From the NCBI RefSeq assembly GCF_900109915.1, contig NZ_FOBU01000001.1:1449004-1513003 (forward strand): DNA of 64,000 bases, written 5' to 3'. Positions 17,539 through 25,856 of this stretch are shown here, piece after piece (the stretch's first letter is position 1; each line of letters starts with the position of its first letter). The DNA comes from Luteibacter sp. UNCMF331Sha3.1 (GTDB taxonomy: Bacteria; Pseudomonadota; Gammaproteobacteria; Xanthomonadales; Rhodanobacteraceae). The position numbers and the translations under genes were made by a program. Under the pieces are notes generated by a model. That model was given only the letters and a program-made list of their open reading frames with translations. It did no database searches and was not told the DNA's origin.

Positions 17539-20500
17539 ATGCAAGCCCGTCCTTTCCCTCGTTCGACGCGCCTCGCGCTGGTTCTCGCGTCGCTGCTCGC
17601 GTCGCCCGTCTTCGCCGCCGACGGCCTGCCGCCCCGCGACGGCTGGCAAGCCAGCAGTTCGTCCCAGCAGGTGCCCGCCCTCGCGCCGGCCAAGGGTATC
17701 GATGGCGACGAGACCACGCGCTGGGGCGGCGCCTTCAGCCCCGGGCACTGGTTCCAGGCGGACCTGGGCAAGGTCTCGAACGTCGGTGGCGTGCGCATCC
17801 ACTGGGACAGCGGGTTCGCCGCGGCGTATTCGATCCAGACCTCGATCGACGGCAAGGATTTCCATCCGGTCTACACCGTGACGGACTCCCCCGGCGGTAC
17901 CGAATATCTCGTCTTCCCCGCCACGAAAGCCCGTTACGTGCGTCTGGCCGCGCCCGCCCGCACGGCCGACTGGGGCGTATCGGTCTTCGAATTCGAGCCG
18001 TTCTCCGCCGATCAGGCGGCGCGCATCGCCGGCCTCGACGGCAAGGACGATGGCGCGACGCTCTGGGCCGACGGCACGTCGCGCGGCATCGCGGGCAAGG
18101 GCCCGAAGGGGGCCCGTCAGCTCGACATCGCCCTGCCCCATCCCATCGACATCGCGGGTCTGGAGGTGTCGTGGGACGGCCCGCGCGACGGCGCGACGCT
18201 GGAAGGCCGCGATGCGCAGGGCCACTGGTCGACGCTCGACAGCGATCCGGGCAGCGTCGGCGACACGTCGTACCTCGCCGCGCGCGCGTCGCGGCCCCTC
18301 ACGGCCCTGCGCCTCGTCGTGGGCGCGAAGGGCAACGCCACGCCACGGGTGAAGCGCTTGCGCTTCCTCGGCCCGCTGCGCGTCATGACGGCCATGAAGC
18401 GCTACCAGATCGCCGCGTCGCGCGAGAACGCCGCGCTGTTCCCTTCGTCGCTGCACATGCAGCAGGTGTACTGGACCGCGGTCGGCGTGCCGGCGGGTCT
18501 GCAGAAGTCGATCTTCGACGAGTACGGCAACCTGGAGCCATTCAAGGGCGGTCCGCAGATCCAGGCGATCTGGCGCGACGCCTCCGGCCGTACGGCCGTA
18601 TCCGATGGCGCCGAACGACGGCACGCGCTGCGGGACCGATGGAAGCCCATGCCGTCCGTCGCCTGGACGGTGCAGCCGGGACTCACGATGACGAGCGAAG
18701 CCATCGCCGTCGAGGGCAACGGGCAGCCCGTGGTGCTCCTGCGCCATCGCCTGCGCAACGAAGGCGCCACGACGATCGACGGCACGCTCTCGCTGGTCGT
18801 GCGCCCGATCCAGATCAATCCGCCCTGGCAGAACGGCGGCCCTTCGCCCATCCACGACATCGCGATCCAGGGCGATGGCGCGCACACCGACGTGCGCGTC
18901 GACGGCCGCTCGTTGCTCGCCTCACTCACACCGGTCGACGCCGCGGGCGCCGCGCCGTTCGGCGACCACGGCGAAACGGAGATCACGGCGCAGGTCGCCG
19001 CGGGGACCGTGCCCGACGCGCGCGAGGCGCACGACGCCGACGGTCTTGCCGCTGGCCTGCTCGACTATCGCGTGCACCTGGCACCGGGCGAGCAGCGCGA
19101 TGTGGTCGTCGCGGTTCCGCTCGGCAACGCGCCCGCCGACGCAAAGGGGCATCTGCCCGAACCGCCGCCGGTGGATCGCACGGCGCTGACCGCCGACGGT
19201 TTCGATCGCGCGGCGGATCGGGTATCCGCCGCATGGCAGAAACGGCTCGGCGGCGTGGGCCTGTCGCTGCCCGACGAGTCGCTGGTCGACATCCTGCGTT
19301 CGCAGGCGGCGTACATGCTCGTGAACCAGACCGGCCACGCGATGCAGGCCGGACCACGCAACTACAATCGCTCGTTCATCCGCGACGGCGCGGCGACCGC
19401 GTCGATTCTTCTACGCATGGGCGAGGTCAAGACCGCGCGCGACTACCTCGACTGGTACGCGGCGCACGCCGTGCACGAGAACGGACTGGTGTCGCCGATC
19501 CTCAACGCCGACGGCACCGTGAACACCGGCTTCGGATCGGACATCGAGTACGACAGCCAGGGCGAATTCATCAACCTCGTCGCGGACGTCGCGCGTTTCG
19601 GCGGTGGCCCGGCCAGCGTTAAGAACTACCTTCCCAAGGTCAGCGCGGCGATGCACTTCATGCAGGCGCTCCGCGAACGCACGATGGTGCCCGGCTATCT
19701 GGCTGACCTGCCGAGACCCGAGCGCTTCCACGGCATCATCGCGCCGTCCATCAGCCACGAAGGCTATTCGAGCCCGACGCACAGCTACTGGGACGACTAC
19801 TGGGCCCTGAAGGGCTGGCACGACGGCGCGTGGCTCGCCGAGCAGTGGGGCGACAAGGCGCTCGCCTCGTACGCGCGGGAACAGTACGCGGCGCTGCGCG
19901 AATCGCTGAGGAAATCGATCGAGGCGACGATGGCATGGAAGGGCGTCGACACCATCCCCGCGGCGGCCGATCTCGGCGATGGCGACCCGACCAGCGTCTC
20001 CATCGCGCTCGATCCGGCGGGCCAGATGGATGTGCTGCCGCACAAGGCGCTGGTGACGACGTTCGATCGGTATCTCGCCGACGTGCGCAAGCGCAAGGCA
20101 CCCGGCGAGCTCTATGCGTACACACCGTACGAACTGCGCAACGTGCTGACGTACGTGTACCTCAACCGGCCCGCCGATGCGCAGGAACTGCTTACCGATG
20201 TCGTCGGCGACCGGCGCCCACCCGAGTGGAACATGTGGGCGGAAGTGGTGCACTCGCGCCTTCGCCATCCGGGTTACCTCGGAGACATGCCGCATACGTG
20301 GATCGGCTCGGAGTACGCGCGCACGATCTTCGGCATGCTGATGCGCGAGGCCGACGACGGCCTCTACCTTCTGCCGGGCACGCCGCCTTCGTGGGTGGCC
20401 GGCAAGGGCCTCGCCATTTCGCGCCTGCCGGTCGCCTACGGCACACTGACCATGACGGCGCGCCGCGATGGAAAGACGTTCACGGTGACGCTCGACAAGG

Positions 20501-20649
20501 GCATCGCGGCGGGCACGGCGATGCGCGTGTTCTGGCCGGATCGGGTGAAGCCGGTAACGGTCACGGTGGATGGAACGGCGGTGACTGATTGGGACGCCGA
20601 TGGCGTGCGCCTGGTCAAGCCGTTCCATCGCCTTGTTGCCGAATACTGA
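17539..20649 (+). CDS. Secreted glycoside-hydrolase-like protein with F5/8-type C domain
   Basis: A 1036-aa exported protein. A signal peptide (residues 1-27, cleavage after SPVFA) is followed by a discoidin-like carbohydrate-binding domain (about 35-160, GIDGDETTRWGG and WFQADLGKVSNVGGVRIHWD), a second beta region, and a large helical barrel domain (about 580-930, RNYNRSFIRDGAATASILLRMG, SHEGYSSPTHSYWDDYWALKG) resembling (alpha/alpha)6 glycosidases, with a beta C-terminus. It probably trims a polysaccharide in the periplasm or outside. GH family and substrate are not clear. The ribosome binding site CCGGAGG precedes the ATG by 8 bp. Confidence 0.75.
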   Translation: MQARPFPRSTRLALVLASLLASPVFAADGLPPRDGWQASSSSQQVPALAPAKGIDGDETTRWGGAFSPGHWFQADLGKVSNVGGVRIHWDSGFAAAYSIQTSIDGKDFHPVYTVTDSPGGTEYLVFPATKARYVRLAAPARTADWGVSVFEFEPFSADQAARIAGLDGKDDGATLWADGTSRGIAGKGPKGARQLDIALPHPIDIAGLEVSWDGPRDGATLEGRDAQGHWSTLDSDPGSVGDTSYLAARASRPLTALRLVVGAKGNATPRVKRLRFLGPLRVMTAMKRYQIAASRENAALFPSSLHMQQVYWTAVGVPAGLQKSIFDEYGNLEPFKGGPQIQAIWRDASGRTAVSDGAERRHALRDRWKPMPSVAWTVQPGLTMTSEAIAVEGNGQPVVLLRHRLRNEGATTIDGTLSLVVRPIQINPPWQNGGPSPIHDIAIQGDGAHTDVRVDGRSLLASLTPVDAAGAAPFGDHGETEITAQVAAGTVPDAREAHDADGLAAGLLDYRVHLAPGEQRDVVVAVPLGNAPADAKGHLPEPPPVDRTALTADGFDRAADRVSAAWQKRLGGVGLSLPDESLVDILRSQAAYMLVNQTGHAMQAGPRNYNRSFIRDGAATASILLRMGEVKTARDYLDWYAAHAVHENGLVSPILNADGTVNTGFGSDIEYDSQGEFINLVADVARFGGGPASVKNYLPKVSAAMHFMQALRERTMVPGYLADLPRPERFHGIIAPSISHEGYSSPTHSYWDDYWALKGWHDGAWLAEQWGDKALASYAREQYAALRESLRKSIEATMAWKGVDTIPAAADLGDGDPTSVSIALDPAGQMDVLPHKALVTTFDRYLADVRKRKAPGELYAYTPYELRNVLTYVYLNRPADAQELLTDVVGDRRPPEWNMWAEVVHSRLRHPGYLGDMPHTWIGSEYARTIFGMLMREADDGLYLLPGTPPSWVAGKGLAISRLPVAYGTLTMTARRDGKTFTVTLDKGIAAGTAMRVFWPDRVKPVTVTVDGTAVTDWDADGVRLVKPFHRLVAEY

Positions 20650-20655
20650 GATGGA

Positions 20656-20680
20656 CGCGGGCCGGCCTCGCCGGCCCGCG
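20656..20680. terminator. Bidirectional hairpin between glycosidase and adhesin genes
   Basis: A perfect 11-bp stem, CGCGGGCCGGC (20656-20666) with 20670-20680, and a 3-nt loop. It lies in the 38-bp gap between two convergent genes. There is no clear U run. Confidence 0.6.
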
Positions 20681-20687
20681 CGGTCGA

Positions 20688-21686
20688 TCAGTTGAAATCG
20701 ACCTGCACGCGCACGGGCCGGACGAACGCGCCCCCGCCCTCGACCGACGGGCGTGTTTCCCGGAGGCGGGCCGCGAACACGAAGTCCTTGCCCGTGCCGA
20801 GCGCATTCAACTGTATGGGCTCGCCCGGCTCCATCGTACGGTGATCCTCGTCGCCGAGTTCGAGGCCCACGTTCTTCGATCCCGATCCGGCCATCGAGAA
20901 GACCTCCGGAAGGTCGGCATCCGCATCCGAAGGCATCCCGAAAGTGAACTTCGCGATCATGCCGACGGGCTCCAGGCACTCTTCGACGCGGAGCCTGAAA
21001 TCCACCCACGGCGTAGCGCGATCCGCGGTCGCGAAGTTGCTCGGGTTGTAATCTCCCAGCTTCACCGTCTGATTCAGCGTCTCCGCGGAGATGCTGCACG
21101 CGGGCCGGCGAAAGATCAGCTTGAAGATCTCCATCGAACGGAACACGACGAGCGCGCCGTTCGGCTGGTCGACGCTCGATTGTGCGATCGGCCCCGGATC
21201 AACATCGCCGAATTCCACGGGTCCACCCAGGCGAACGATCTCGTAGCCCACGCGATCGTCGCTGCTGGTGACGGTCTCGCCCTGACGGAAGGTTCGCGTG
21301 AAATCGTGCGGAAAGGGGCGGGTCGGACCGCCGACGCCTTCCTGTAGCGTGAGCCGGATCCCGAATCCGGAAGGCCTCCCACGGACGGTGAGCGGCACGG
21401 GGTCCGTCGTAGTCTGGCCGCCCTCCCAGCGACCGCGAAAATGGGCATCGCCCGCCTCGCAGACGAGCAGGACCTTGCCCTCGCCGACGGCGCTTCCGGT
21501 GCGGATCACGTCGCCCTGAGCCATGCCGTTGTGCACGTCGACGTACGTCGTCTGGCCGATCTGGTAGGTGGCGAGATTCTCCTTGCGACAACCCGCATGG
21601 GCGATAGAGCTCGCGAGGGCACCGGCGATCAGAAGGCATCCTGTCGCGAGTGGCCGCATGGCATGGGGTCGACCCCTATTCATCAT
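20688..21686 (-). CDS. Fimbrial adhesin (type 1 pilus tip-like protein)
   Basis: A 332-aa exported protein: signal peptide up to SSIAHA, a lectin-like N-terminal half, and a pilin-type C-terminal half beginning near CSISAETLNQTVKLGDY (about 198) and ending VRVQVDFN, the donor-strand-type tail of FimH/MrpH-like adhesins. Such tip proteins need a periplasmic chaperone and an outer-membrane usher, neither intact here. The start at 21686 has GGAGAGAGG about 8 bp upstream; the ATG overlaps the stop of the preceding chimeric ORF (TAATG), so translation is coupled. It may no longer be assembled unless another chaperone-usher pair acts on it. Confidence 0.75.
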   Translation of the reverse strand: MMNRGRPHAMRPLATGCLLIAGALASSIAHAGCRKENLATYQIGQTTYVDVHNGMAQGDVIRTGSAVGEGKVLLVCEAGDAHFRGRWEGGQTTTDPVPLTVRGRPSGFGIRLTLQEGVGGPTRPFPHDFTRTFRQGETVTSSDDRVGYEIVRLGGPVEFGDVDPGPIAQSSVDQPNGALVVFRSMEIFKLIFRRPACSISAETLNQTVKLGDYNPSNFATADRATPWVDFRLRVEECLEPVGMIAKFTFGMPSDADADLPEVFSMAGSGSKNVGLELGDEDHRTMEPGEPIQLNALGTGKDFVFAARLRETRPSVEGGGAFVRPVRVQVDFN

Positions 21687-22009
21687 TAAGTACCTCTCTC
21701 CGTAAGGTCGGCGCCCACGACGGCGTCGTGGGTGGGGAAGTGGCGATCGAGCCACGTGGTCCAGCGCACCGCCCGGCGGATGAGATCCGCCCGGTAGCGC
21801 GCATTGAATGTCGGCGTGCGCGAGTGGTAGTTGGCGGCGCGCGTCCACACGTCGCCGGCGTCCTTGCGCAGATGCCCCCGTATTCGCCAGGCGGCGAGCA
21901 GGTAGGGATAGATGTATCGCGTTCCATTCATGACGACACTCGCGTTCGCGGAGCCGAACAGACCCAGTGCGATCGCCGCGAATGCGTGACGGATATTTCC
22001 TTGTCTCAT
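21686..22009 (-). pseudogene. Chimeric remnant: fimbrial chaperone start fused to a transglycosylase-like tail
   Basis: An intact 107-codon frame whose two ends belong to different families. Residues 1-34 read as signal peptide plus first strand of a PapD-type chaperone (ASVVMNGTRYIYP). From about 36 on (AAWRIRGHLRKDAGDVWTRA, NYHSRTPTFNARYRADLI) it resembles the C-terminal end of VirB1/SLT-type lytic transglycosylases. The rest of the chaperone and the whole usher are missing. The likely origin is an in-frame deletion. It sits between pilin and adhesin genes, with AAGGAA before its ATG. Family calls are from recall, so the tail assignment is moderate. Confidence 0.5.
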
Positions 22010-22033
22010 GCTGCCGTTCCTTCTCGACGTACA

Positions 22034-22060
22034 TCGATCGCCGGCGACGCCGGCGATCGA
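22034..22060 (-). terminator. Hairpin between pilin gene and downstream genes
   Basis: A perfect 12-bp stem, TCGATCGCCGGC (22034-22045) with 22049-22060, loop GAC, starting 8 bp after the pilin stop. Similar structures after major pilin genes stabilise the pilin mRNA and limit read-through to the minor genes. No U run follows. Confidence 0.55.
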
Positions 22061-22068
22061 CTCCATGC

Positions 22069-22629
22069 TTAGCTTTCGTAGCGGACCGTGTAGATGACGG
22101 AGCTGTTGGCCGCACCGGCCGCTACCGCACCGACGGCCTCGTAACCCGCCGCGTAGACCAGGATCGCCTGGTTGTCGGCCACGGTTTCCTTGACGCCATC
22201 GTTCTGGCTGTTGCCCAGGATGTCGATCGGCGCGTTCAGCTTGTCGAACAGGCGGATCTGCACGCCGGTGGCGCTGCCGGCACCCGGGGTGACGACGAGC
22301 GCGCCCGTCGCCGGGTCGACGGTCGAGCCGTTCTCGAAGGTCGCCCACACCTTGGTGCCGTTGGCGCACGCGGCTTCACCGGTCTTGCCGATATAGATGC
22401 GGAAGCCGATCACGCCGGCGACGTCACCGACGTTGTCGAGATCCTTCGCGCTCACCGGACCGATGTCGACGGTGAAGTTCGGATCGTCCGTGCCCGGCGT
22501 GCCGCCGCTGACGGAGCAGGTGACGTTCGAGATCGAACCGGTGAACTGGATTTCACCGGTCGACGCGAAAGCGGAGGGAGCAGCCATGCCGGCGAGCAGC
22601 AGGGCGGAAGTCATAATTTTGAGGTTCAT
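22069..22629 (-). CDS. Major fimbrial pilin (FimA-like)
   Basis: A 186-aa type 1 pilin. Signal peptide ends at SAFA; the mature part starts STGEIQFTGSISNVTCSV, with the conserved first Cys near 38 and a partner Cys in EAACANG near 90, and ends in VIYTVRYES, the penultimate-aromatic assembly motif. Length and layout fit chaperone-usher pilins. The start at 22629 is preferred; an ATG at 22653 would add eight residues. It has a long leader with a strong hairpin and an AT-rich promoter region. It heads a locus that lacks an intact chaperone and usher. Confidence 0.85.
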   Translation of the reverse strand: MNLKIMTSALLLAGMAAPSAFASTGEIQFTGSISNVTCSVSGGTPGTDDPNFTVDIGPVSAKDLDNVGDVAGVIGFRIYIGKTGEAACANGTKVWATFENGSTVDPATGALVVTPGAGSATGVQIRLFDKLNAPIDILGNSQNDGVKETVADNQAILVYAAGYEAVGAVAAGAANSSVIYTVRYES

Positions 22630-22663
22630 CCGATTAACCTTGATAGCGTTCATGTTTGAACAA

Positions 22664-22681
22664 CGTTTCCTTCGGGAAACG
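22664..22681 (-). promoter_or_regulatory. Hairpin in the pilin mRNA leader
   Basis: A perfect 7-bp stem, CGTTTCC with GGAAACG and a 4-nt loop (TTCG on the plus strand, CGAA on the transcribed-sense minus strand), 35 bp upstream of the pilin ATG. The sense 3' arm holds AAGGAAAC, so folding would affect a purine-rich stretch near the start. Confidence 0.4.
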
Positions 22682-22774
22682 TCGGCCTTGAGAGACACGG
22701 GTCTCCCCGCGCATCGCGTAGCCGAGCTCGACACCGCGAGCGCCAGAGAAGTTTGTCGGATTACCCCTACTCGC

Positions 22775-22803
22775 AATATAGAAATTTCCTCAAAAATCGG
22801 AAT
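22775..22803 (-). promoter_or_regulatory. Candidate pilin promoter
   Basis: On the minus strand, TATATT (22780-22775) is a good -10. A weak -35 (TTCCGA) lies 16 bp upstream, within an A/T-rich stretch unusual for this GC-rich window. It would give a leader of about 140 nt. Confidence 0.35.
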
Positions 22804-22881
22804 TTTTCCTGGGCGGCCGGAAACCTCCCCTCGGGCTGCGAGGCTTCATGGCGACGGTGGGGGGGGCGACCCGTCAGCGCA

Positions 22882-23040
22882 TCACTGACCGATACGACGC
22901 AGCGGCTTGCCACTCATGAAGTCGCGTCCCTCGACTGGCTGCACCTCGGAACACCGCGTCCAGATGAGCGGGCCAGCCGACATCGCGAATTCAGGCGAAT
23001 CGACCACAAGGGGATGCGCGTTTTCGGCAAATGACACCAT
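22882..23040 (-). CDS. Small hypothetical protein (52 aa)
   Basis: An ATG at 23040 opens a 52-codon frame starting MVSFAENAHPLVVDSPEF and ending GKPLRRIGQ. Amino-acid use looks protein-like (few Arg/Ala runs, balanced hydrophobic pattern), unlike most shadow frames here. There is no recognised domain, no membrane segment, and only a weak ACAGG before the ATG. It lies between the pilin promoter and the HTH-GAF gene. Confidence 0.3.
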   Translation of the reverse strand: MVSFAENAHPLVVDSPEFAMSAGPLIWTRCSEVQPVEGRDFMSGKPLRRIGQ

Positions 23041-23149
23041 GCCTGTCGCCGGTACAGGGCATCGTGGCGGAGGCCGGGCGGGCAGGCGCGCGTCGTGCCA
23101 GGCGTCTCGTGTGAGGCCCTGTGATAGCGTCGGTGCGTTTACCCGACGG

Positions 23150-23920
23150 ATGCTGCGCGCCTTGTCCACCATCACGCCCTCTCCTGCCGACGAGCACGAC
23201 CCTGCCCTGACCACCCGGGAGGCGGCCGCTTTGCTCGGGATTTCGGTCAGCACGGCACAGAAGTGGATCGAAGGCGGGGCCGTCGAATCCTGGAAGACGC
23301 CGGGGGGCCACCGCCGGATGCGGCGGAAGGCCGTGCTCCGGCTCCTGGAAGAGCGCACGGCGATGGCCAGTGCGGCACCGGACACCGCCACGCACGAGCT
23401 GCGTCCGCTTTCCTCGCCCACCTACGCCGTGGCGCCCAGCGAGGCCGCCCGCCTGCGCGCCGTTGGCCGCACGGGCCTTCTCGATACGGATGCCGAGCCG
23501 ACCTTCGATCGCATTACCCGGCTGGCCGCCATCATGGCGGGCACGCCTTTCTCGGCGATCTCGCTCCTGACGGCGACGCGGCAGTGGTTCAAGTCGCGAC
23601 AGGGGATCGAGGCCTGCGAAACGTCGCGCGATGTCGCCTTCTGCAATCAGGTCGTCGTGACGGAGCAGCTCGTCGTCGTGGAAGACGCCCGCGACGATCC
23701 CCGGTTCCGCGACAACCCGGCCGTGACCGGAGAGCCCTACGTACGGTTCTACGCCGGCTGCCCCCTGCACGCGCCCGATGGCCTGGTCGTCGGCACCCTG
23801 TGCGTGTTCGATCGCACGCCGCGGCGGCTCGACAGCACGCAGCTGGAATGCCTGCGCGCGCTCGCGGAAATCGCCGAAGACGAGATCCGACTCTATATGG
23901 TGGAACGCGGCCGGCGCTGA
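23150..23920 (+). CDS. Excisionase-type HTH plus GAF domain sensor-regulator
   Basis: A 256-aa protein joining a MerR/excisionase-like DNA-binding domain (about 18-65, LTTREAAALLGISVSTAQKW, TPGGHRRMRR) to a GAF domain (about 100-245, FDRITRLAAIMAGTPFSAISLL, ETSRDVAFCNQ, DARDDPRFRDNP, FYAGCPLHAPDGLVVGTLCV). GAF domains of this type bind small ligands or chromophores. The combination suggests a one-component regulator. The ligand is unknown. The start at 23150 has no clear ribosome binding site; a TTG at 23162 is possible. Confidence 0.75.
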   Translation: MLRALSTITPSPADEHDPALTTREAAALLGISVSTAQKWIEGGAVESWKTPGGHRRMRRKAVLRLLEERTAMASAAPDTATHELRPLSSPTYAVAPSEAARLRAVGRTGLLDTDAEPTFDRITRLAAIMAGTPFSAISLLTATRQWFKSRQGIEACETSRDVAFCNQVVVTEQLVVVEDARDDPRFRDNPAVTGEPYVRFYAGCPLHAPDGLVVGTLCVFDRTPRRLDSTQLECLRALAEIAEDEIRLYMVERGRR

Positions 23921-23923
23921 GGC

Positions 23924-24343
23924 CTAGGGCGACGCCCAGGGATCGTAGCTGCCGAAGTACCAGAGGTGACCCTCCGGGTCGCGTGCGGAGTAACCCGCGC
24001 CGCCGTATTCCTTTTCGTCGTAGTCGTCGACGATGACGGCGCCTGCGGCCTTCGCGGCGTCGTAATGGGCGCGCACGTCCATCACGGTGATGCACGCGCA
24101 CTGCGTTTCGCGCCCGCCGATCTCGTCGGGCTGGACCATGTGGCGGCTGAAAGGCGTGTCGTCGCGCACGGAGCCCAGCATCACCATGCCGCTACCGAAC
24201 GTCAGCTGGGCATGATCGACGAGCGTCGGATCGCTGGCGTTCGCGTACACGGCCTGCGCCGTGAAACCGAAGGCACGGCATAGAAAATCGATGGCGGCCG
24301 GCGCGTCGCGGTAACGCAGGCAGGGAATGATCGTGCTGCTCAT
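23924..24343 (-). CDS. VOC-family protein (glyoxalase/PhnB-like)
   Basis: A 139-aa single-copy vicinal-oxygen-chelate protein: IIPCLRYRDAPAAIDFLCRAFGF at the start, HAQLTFGSGMVMLG near 44, and RDPEGHLWYFGSYDPW at the end. Members include glyoxalase I, dioxygenases and resistance proteins; this branch is usually annotated as bleomycin-resistance/glyoxalase-like without known substrate. GGAGG precedes the ATG. It is convergent with the HTH-GAF gene (3-bp gap). Confidence 0.85.
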   Translation of the reverse strand: MSSTIIPCLRYRDAPAAIDFLCRAFGFTAQAVYANASDPTLVDHAQLTFGSGMVMLGSVRDDTPFSRHMVQPDEIGGRETQCACITVMDVRAHYDAAKAAGAVIVDDYDEKEYGGAGYSARDPEGHLWYFGSYDPWASP

Positions 24344-24402
24344 GGGGGCCTCCGGTCTGGAAGCCCGACCGTACCCCGAAACCCGACGCGACGTAACTGC
24401 CG

Positions 24403-25722
24403 TCAGGCGAGTTCGGCCACCGCCCGGCGCACGGTATCGATGCCACCGGCCTGGCGGTCGGTCGCCTGTGCCACGTCGGACACGCGCTCGAGCAGCGTGC
24501 CCACCGAGGCGAGGATGTCGCGCATCGCCACGCCGGCTTCGCCGCTGCGTTCGCTCCCTTCGCGTACGCGTTCGAGCGTGCCCTCGATCAGGGCGCGGAT
24601 CTCGCGGGCGGACTCGGCACTGCGTTGCGACAGCGTGCGGACCTCCTGCGCCACCACCGCGAAGCCCTTGCCATGCACGCCGGAACGCGCGGCCTCGATG
24701 GCCGCGTTCAGCGCCAGGATGTTCGTCTGGAACGCGATGGAGTCGATCATCGAAACGATCTCGGCGATGTCGCGTGCACCGTCCTGGATCGCGGACATGG
24801 TGGAGATGACCGCCTCGACCATCGCGCCGCCGTCCGCGGCCGAGCGACTGGCTTCGTTCGCCAGAGCGTTGGTGGCGCGTGCCTGCGCCGCGATGGCGGG
24901 CACGGTGTCCGCGAGTTCGGCCAGCGACGAGTGCAACGTACGGGAGGCGCGGGTCTGCGTCGTGACGTCGGTGGCGTACTTCACCACCTTGAACGGGCGA
25001 CCCGCCATGTCGAGGATCGGGTTGTAGCTGCCCTGGATCCATACCTCGCGCCCACGGCGGTCCATGCGCCGGTAGAGGCCTGCGTCGTATTCGCCGCGAC
25101 CGAGCTTTTCCCAGAAATCGAGGTACGCGGCGCTGGCGCGGTCGGCCGCCGCGACGAACATGCGATGGTGCTGACCCAGCACCTCGTCGCGCTCGTAACC
25201 CATGGTGGCGAGAAAGTTGTCGTTGGCCTCGAGGATGATGCCGTCGAGCGTGAAACTGATGACCGCCTGCGCCTTGTCGATCGCCGCGAGGCGTCCTTCC
25301 ATGTCGGCGGCACGCAGGCGCTGCTCGGTGACGTCGGTCGCGAACTTCACCACGCGTACCGGGCGGCCCGCACGGTCGAGCACCGGGTTGTAGCTGGCCT
25401 GGATCCATACTTCGCGACCGCCCGCGCCGATCCGCCGATAGAGGCCGACGTCCGGTTCGCCGGAGCCCAGGCGCTGCCAGAACGGGGCGTAGTCGGGCGA
25501 GTCGACTTCTTCCGGCGCGACGAACATGCGGTGATGGCGCCCGACGATGTCCGCGCGCTCGTAGCCCATGGCCGAGAGAAAGTTCGCGTTCGCATCGAGG
25601 ATCGTGCCGTCGAGCGCGAATTCGATGACCGCCTGGGTGCGGTTGAGTGCGTCCATCTTTCCGCGCACGCCCAGGGAGCGCCGTGCCGCGTGGCGGAGTC
25701 GTGCGAACGGATCGAATGCCAT
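24403..25722 (-). CDS. Cytosolic PAS-PAS methyl-accepting chemotaxis-type protein
   Basis: A 439-aa soluble chemoreceptor-like protein with no membrane segment. Two near-duplicate PAS units (about 25-135 and 147-257) share LDGxILxANxNFLxxMGYER, HHRMFVA and WIQ-SYNP. A signalling domain follows (about 270-430) with the hairpin tip [20 protein letters not shown] and [19 protein letters not shown]. Layout matches BdlA-like energy/redox sensors that affect biofilm dispersal or aerotaxis. The ligand (haem, FAD or other) is not readable. No chemotaxis genes are nearby. Confidence 0.9.
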   Translation of the reverse strand: MAFDPFARLRHAARRSLGVRGKMDALNRTQAVIEFALDGTILDANANFLSAMGYERADIVGRHHRMFVAPEEVDSPDYAPFWQRLGSGEPDVGLYRRIGAGGREVWIQASYNPVLDRAGRPVRVVKFATDVTEQRLRAADMEGRLAAIDKAQAVISFTLDGIILEANDNFLATMGYERDEVLGQHHRMFVAAADRASAAYLDFWEKLGRGEYDAGLYRRMDRRGREVWIQGSYNPILDMAGRPFKVVKYATDVTTQTRASRTLHSSLAELADTVPAIAAQARATNALANEASRSAADGGAMVEAVISTMSAIQDGARDIAEIVSMIDSIAFQTNILALNAAIEAARSGVHGKGFAVVAQEVRTLSQRSAESAREIRALIEGTLERVREGSERSGEAGVAMRDILASVGTLLERVSDVAQATDRQAGGIDTVRRAVAELA

Positions 25723-25856
25723 GGGTCGTAATACTCCGCGGAAGGTGCCCGGACCCGGTTATCGTCCGTGCGGATGGCGAACTTGACGGCCGCACTGGCT
25801 CCCTGCCGATTCGGCGCATAGTTAGGGAGCCCGCCTGCACAGGCGTAAGGGAAAAC

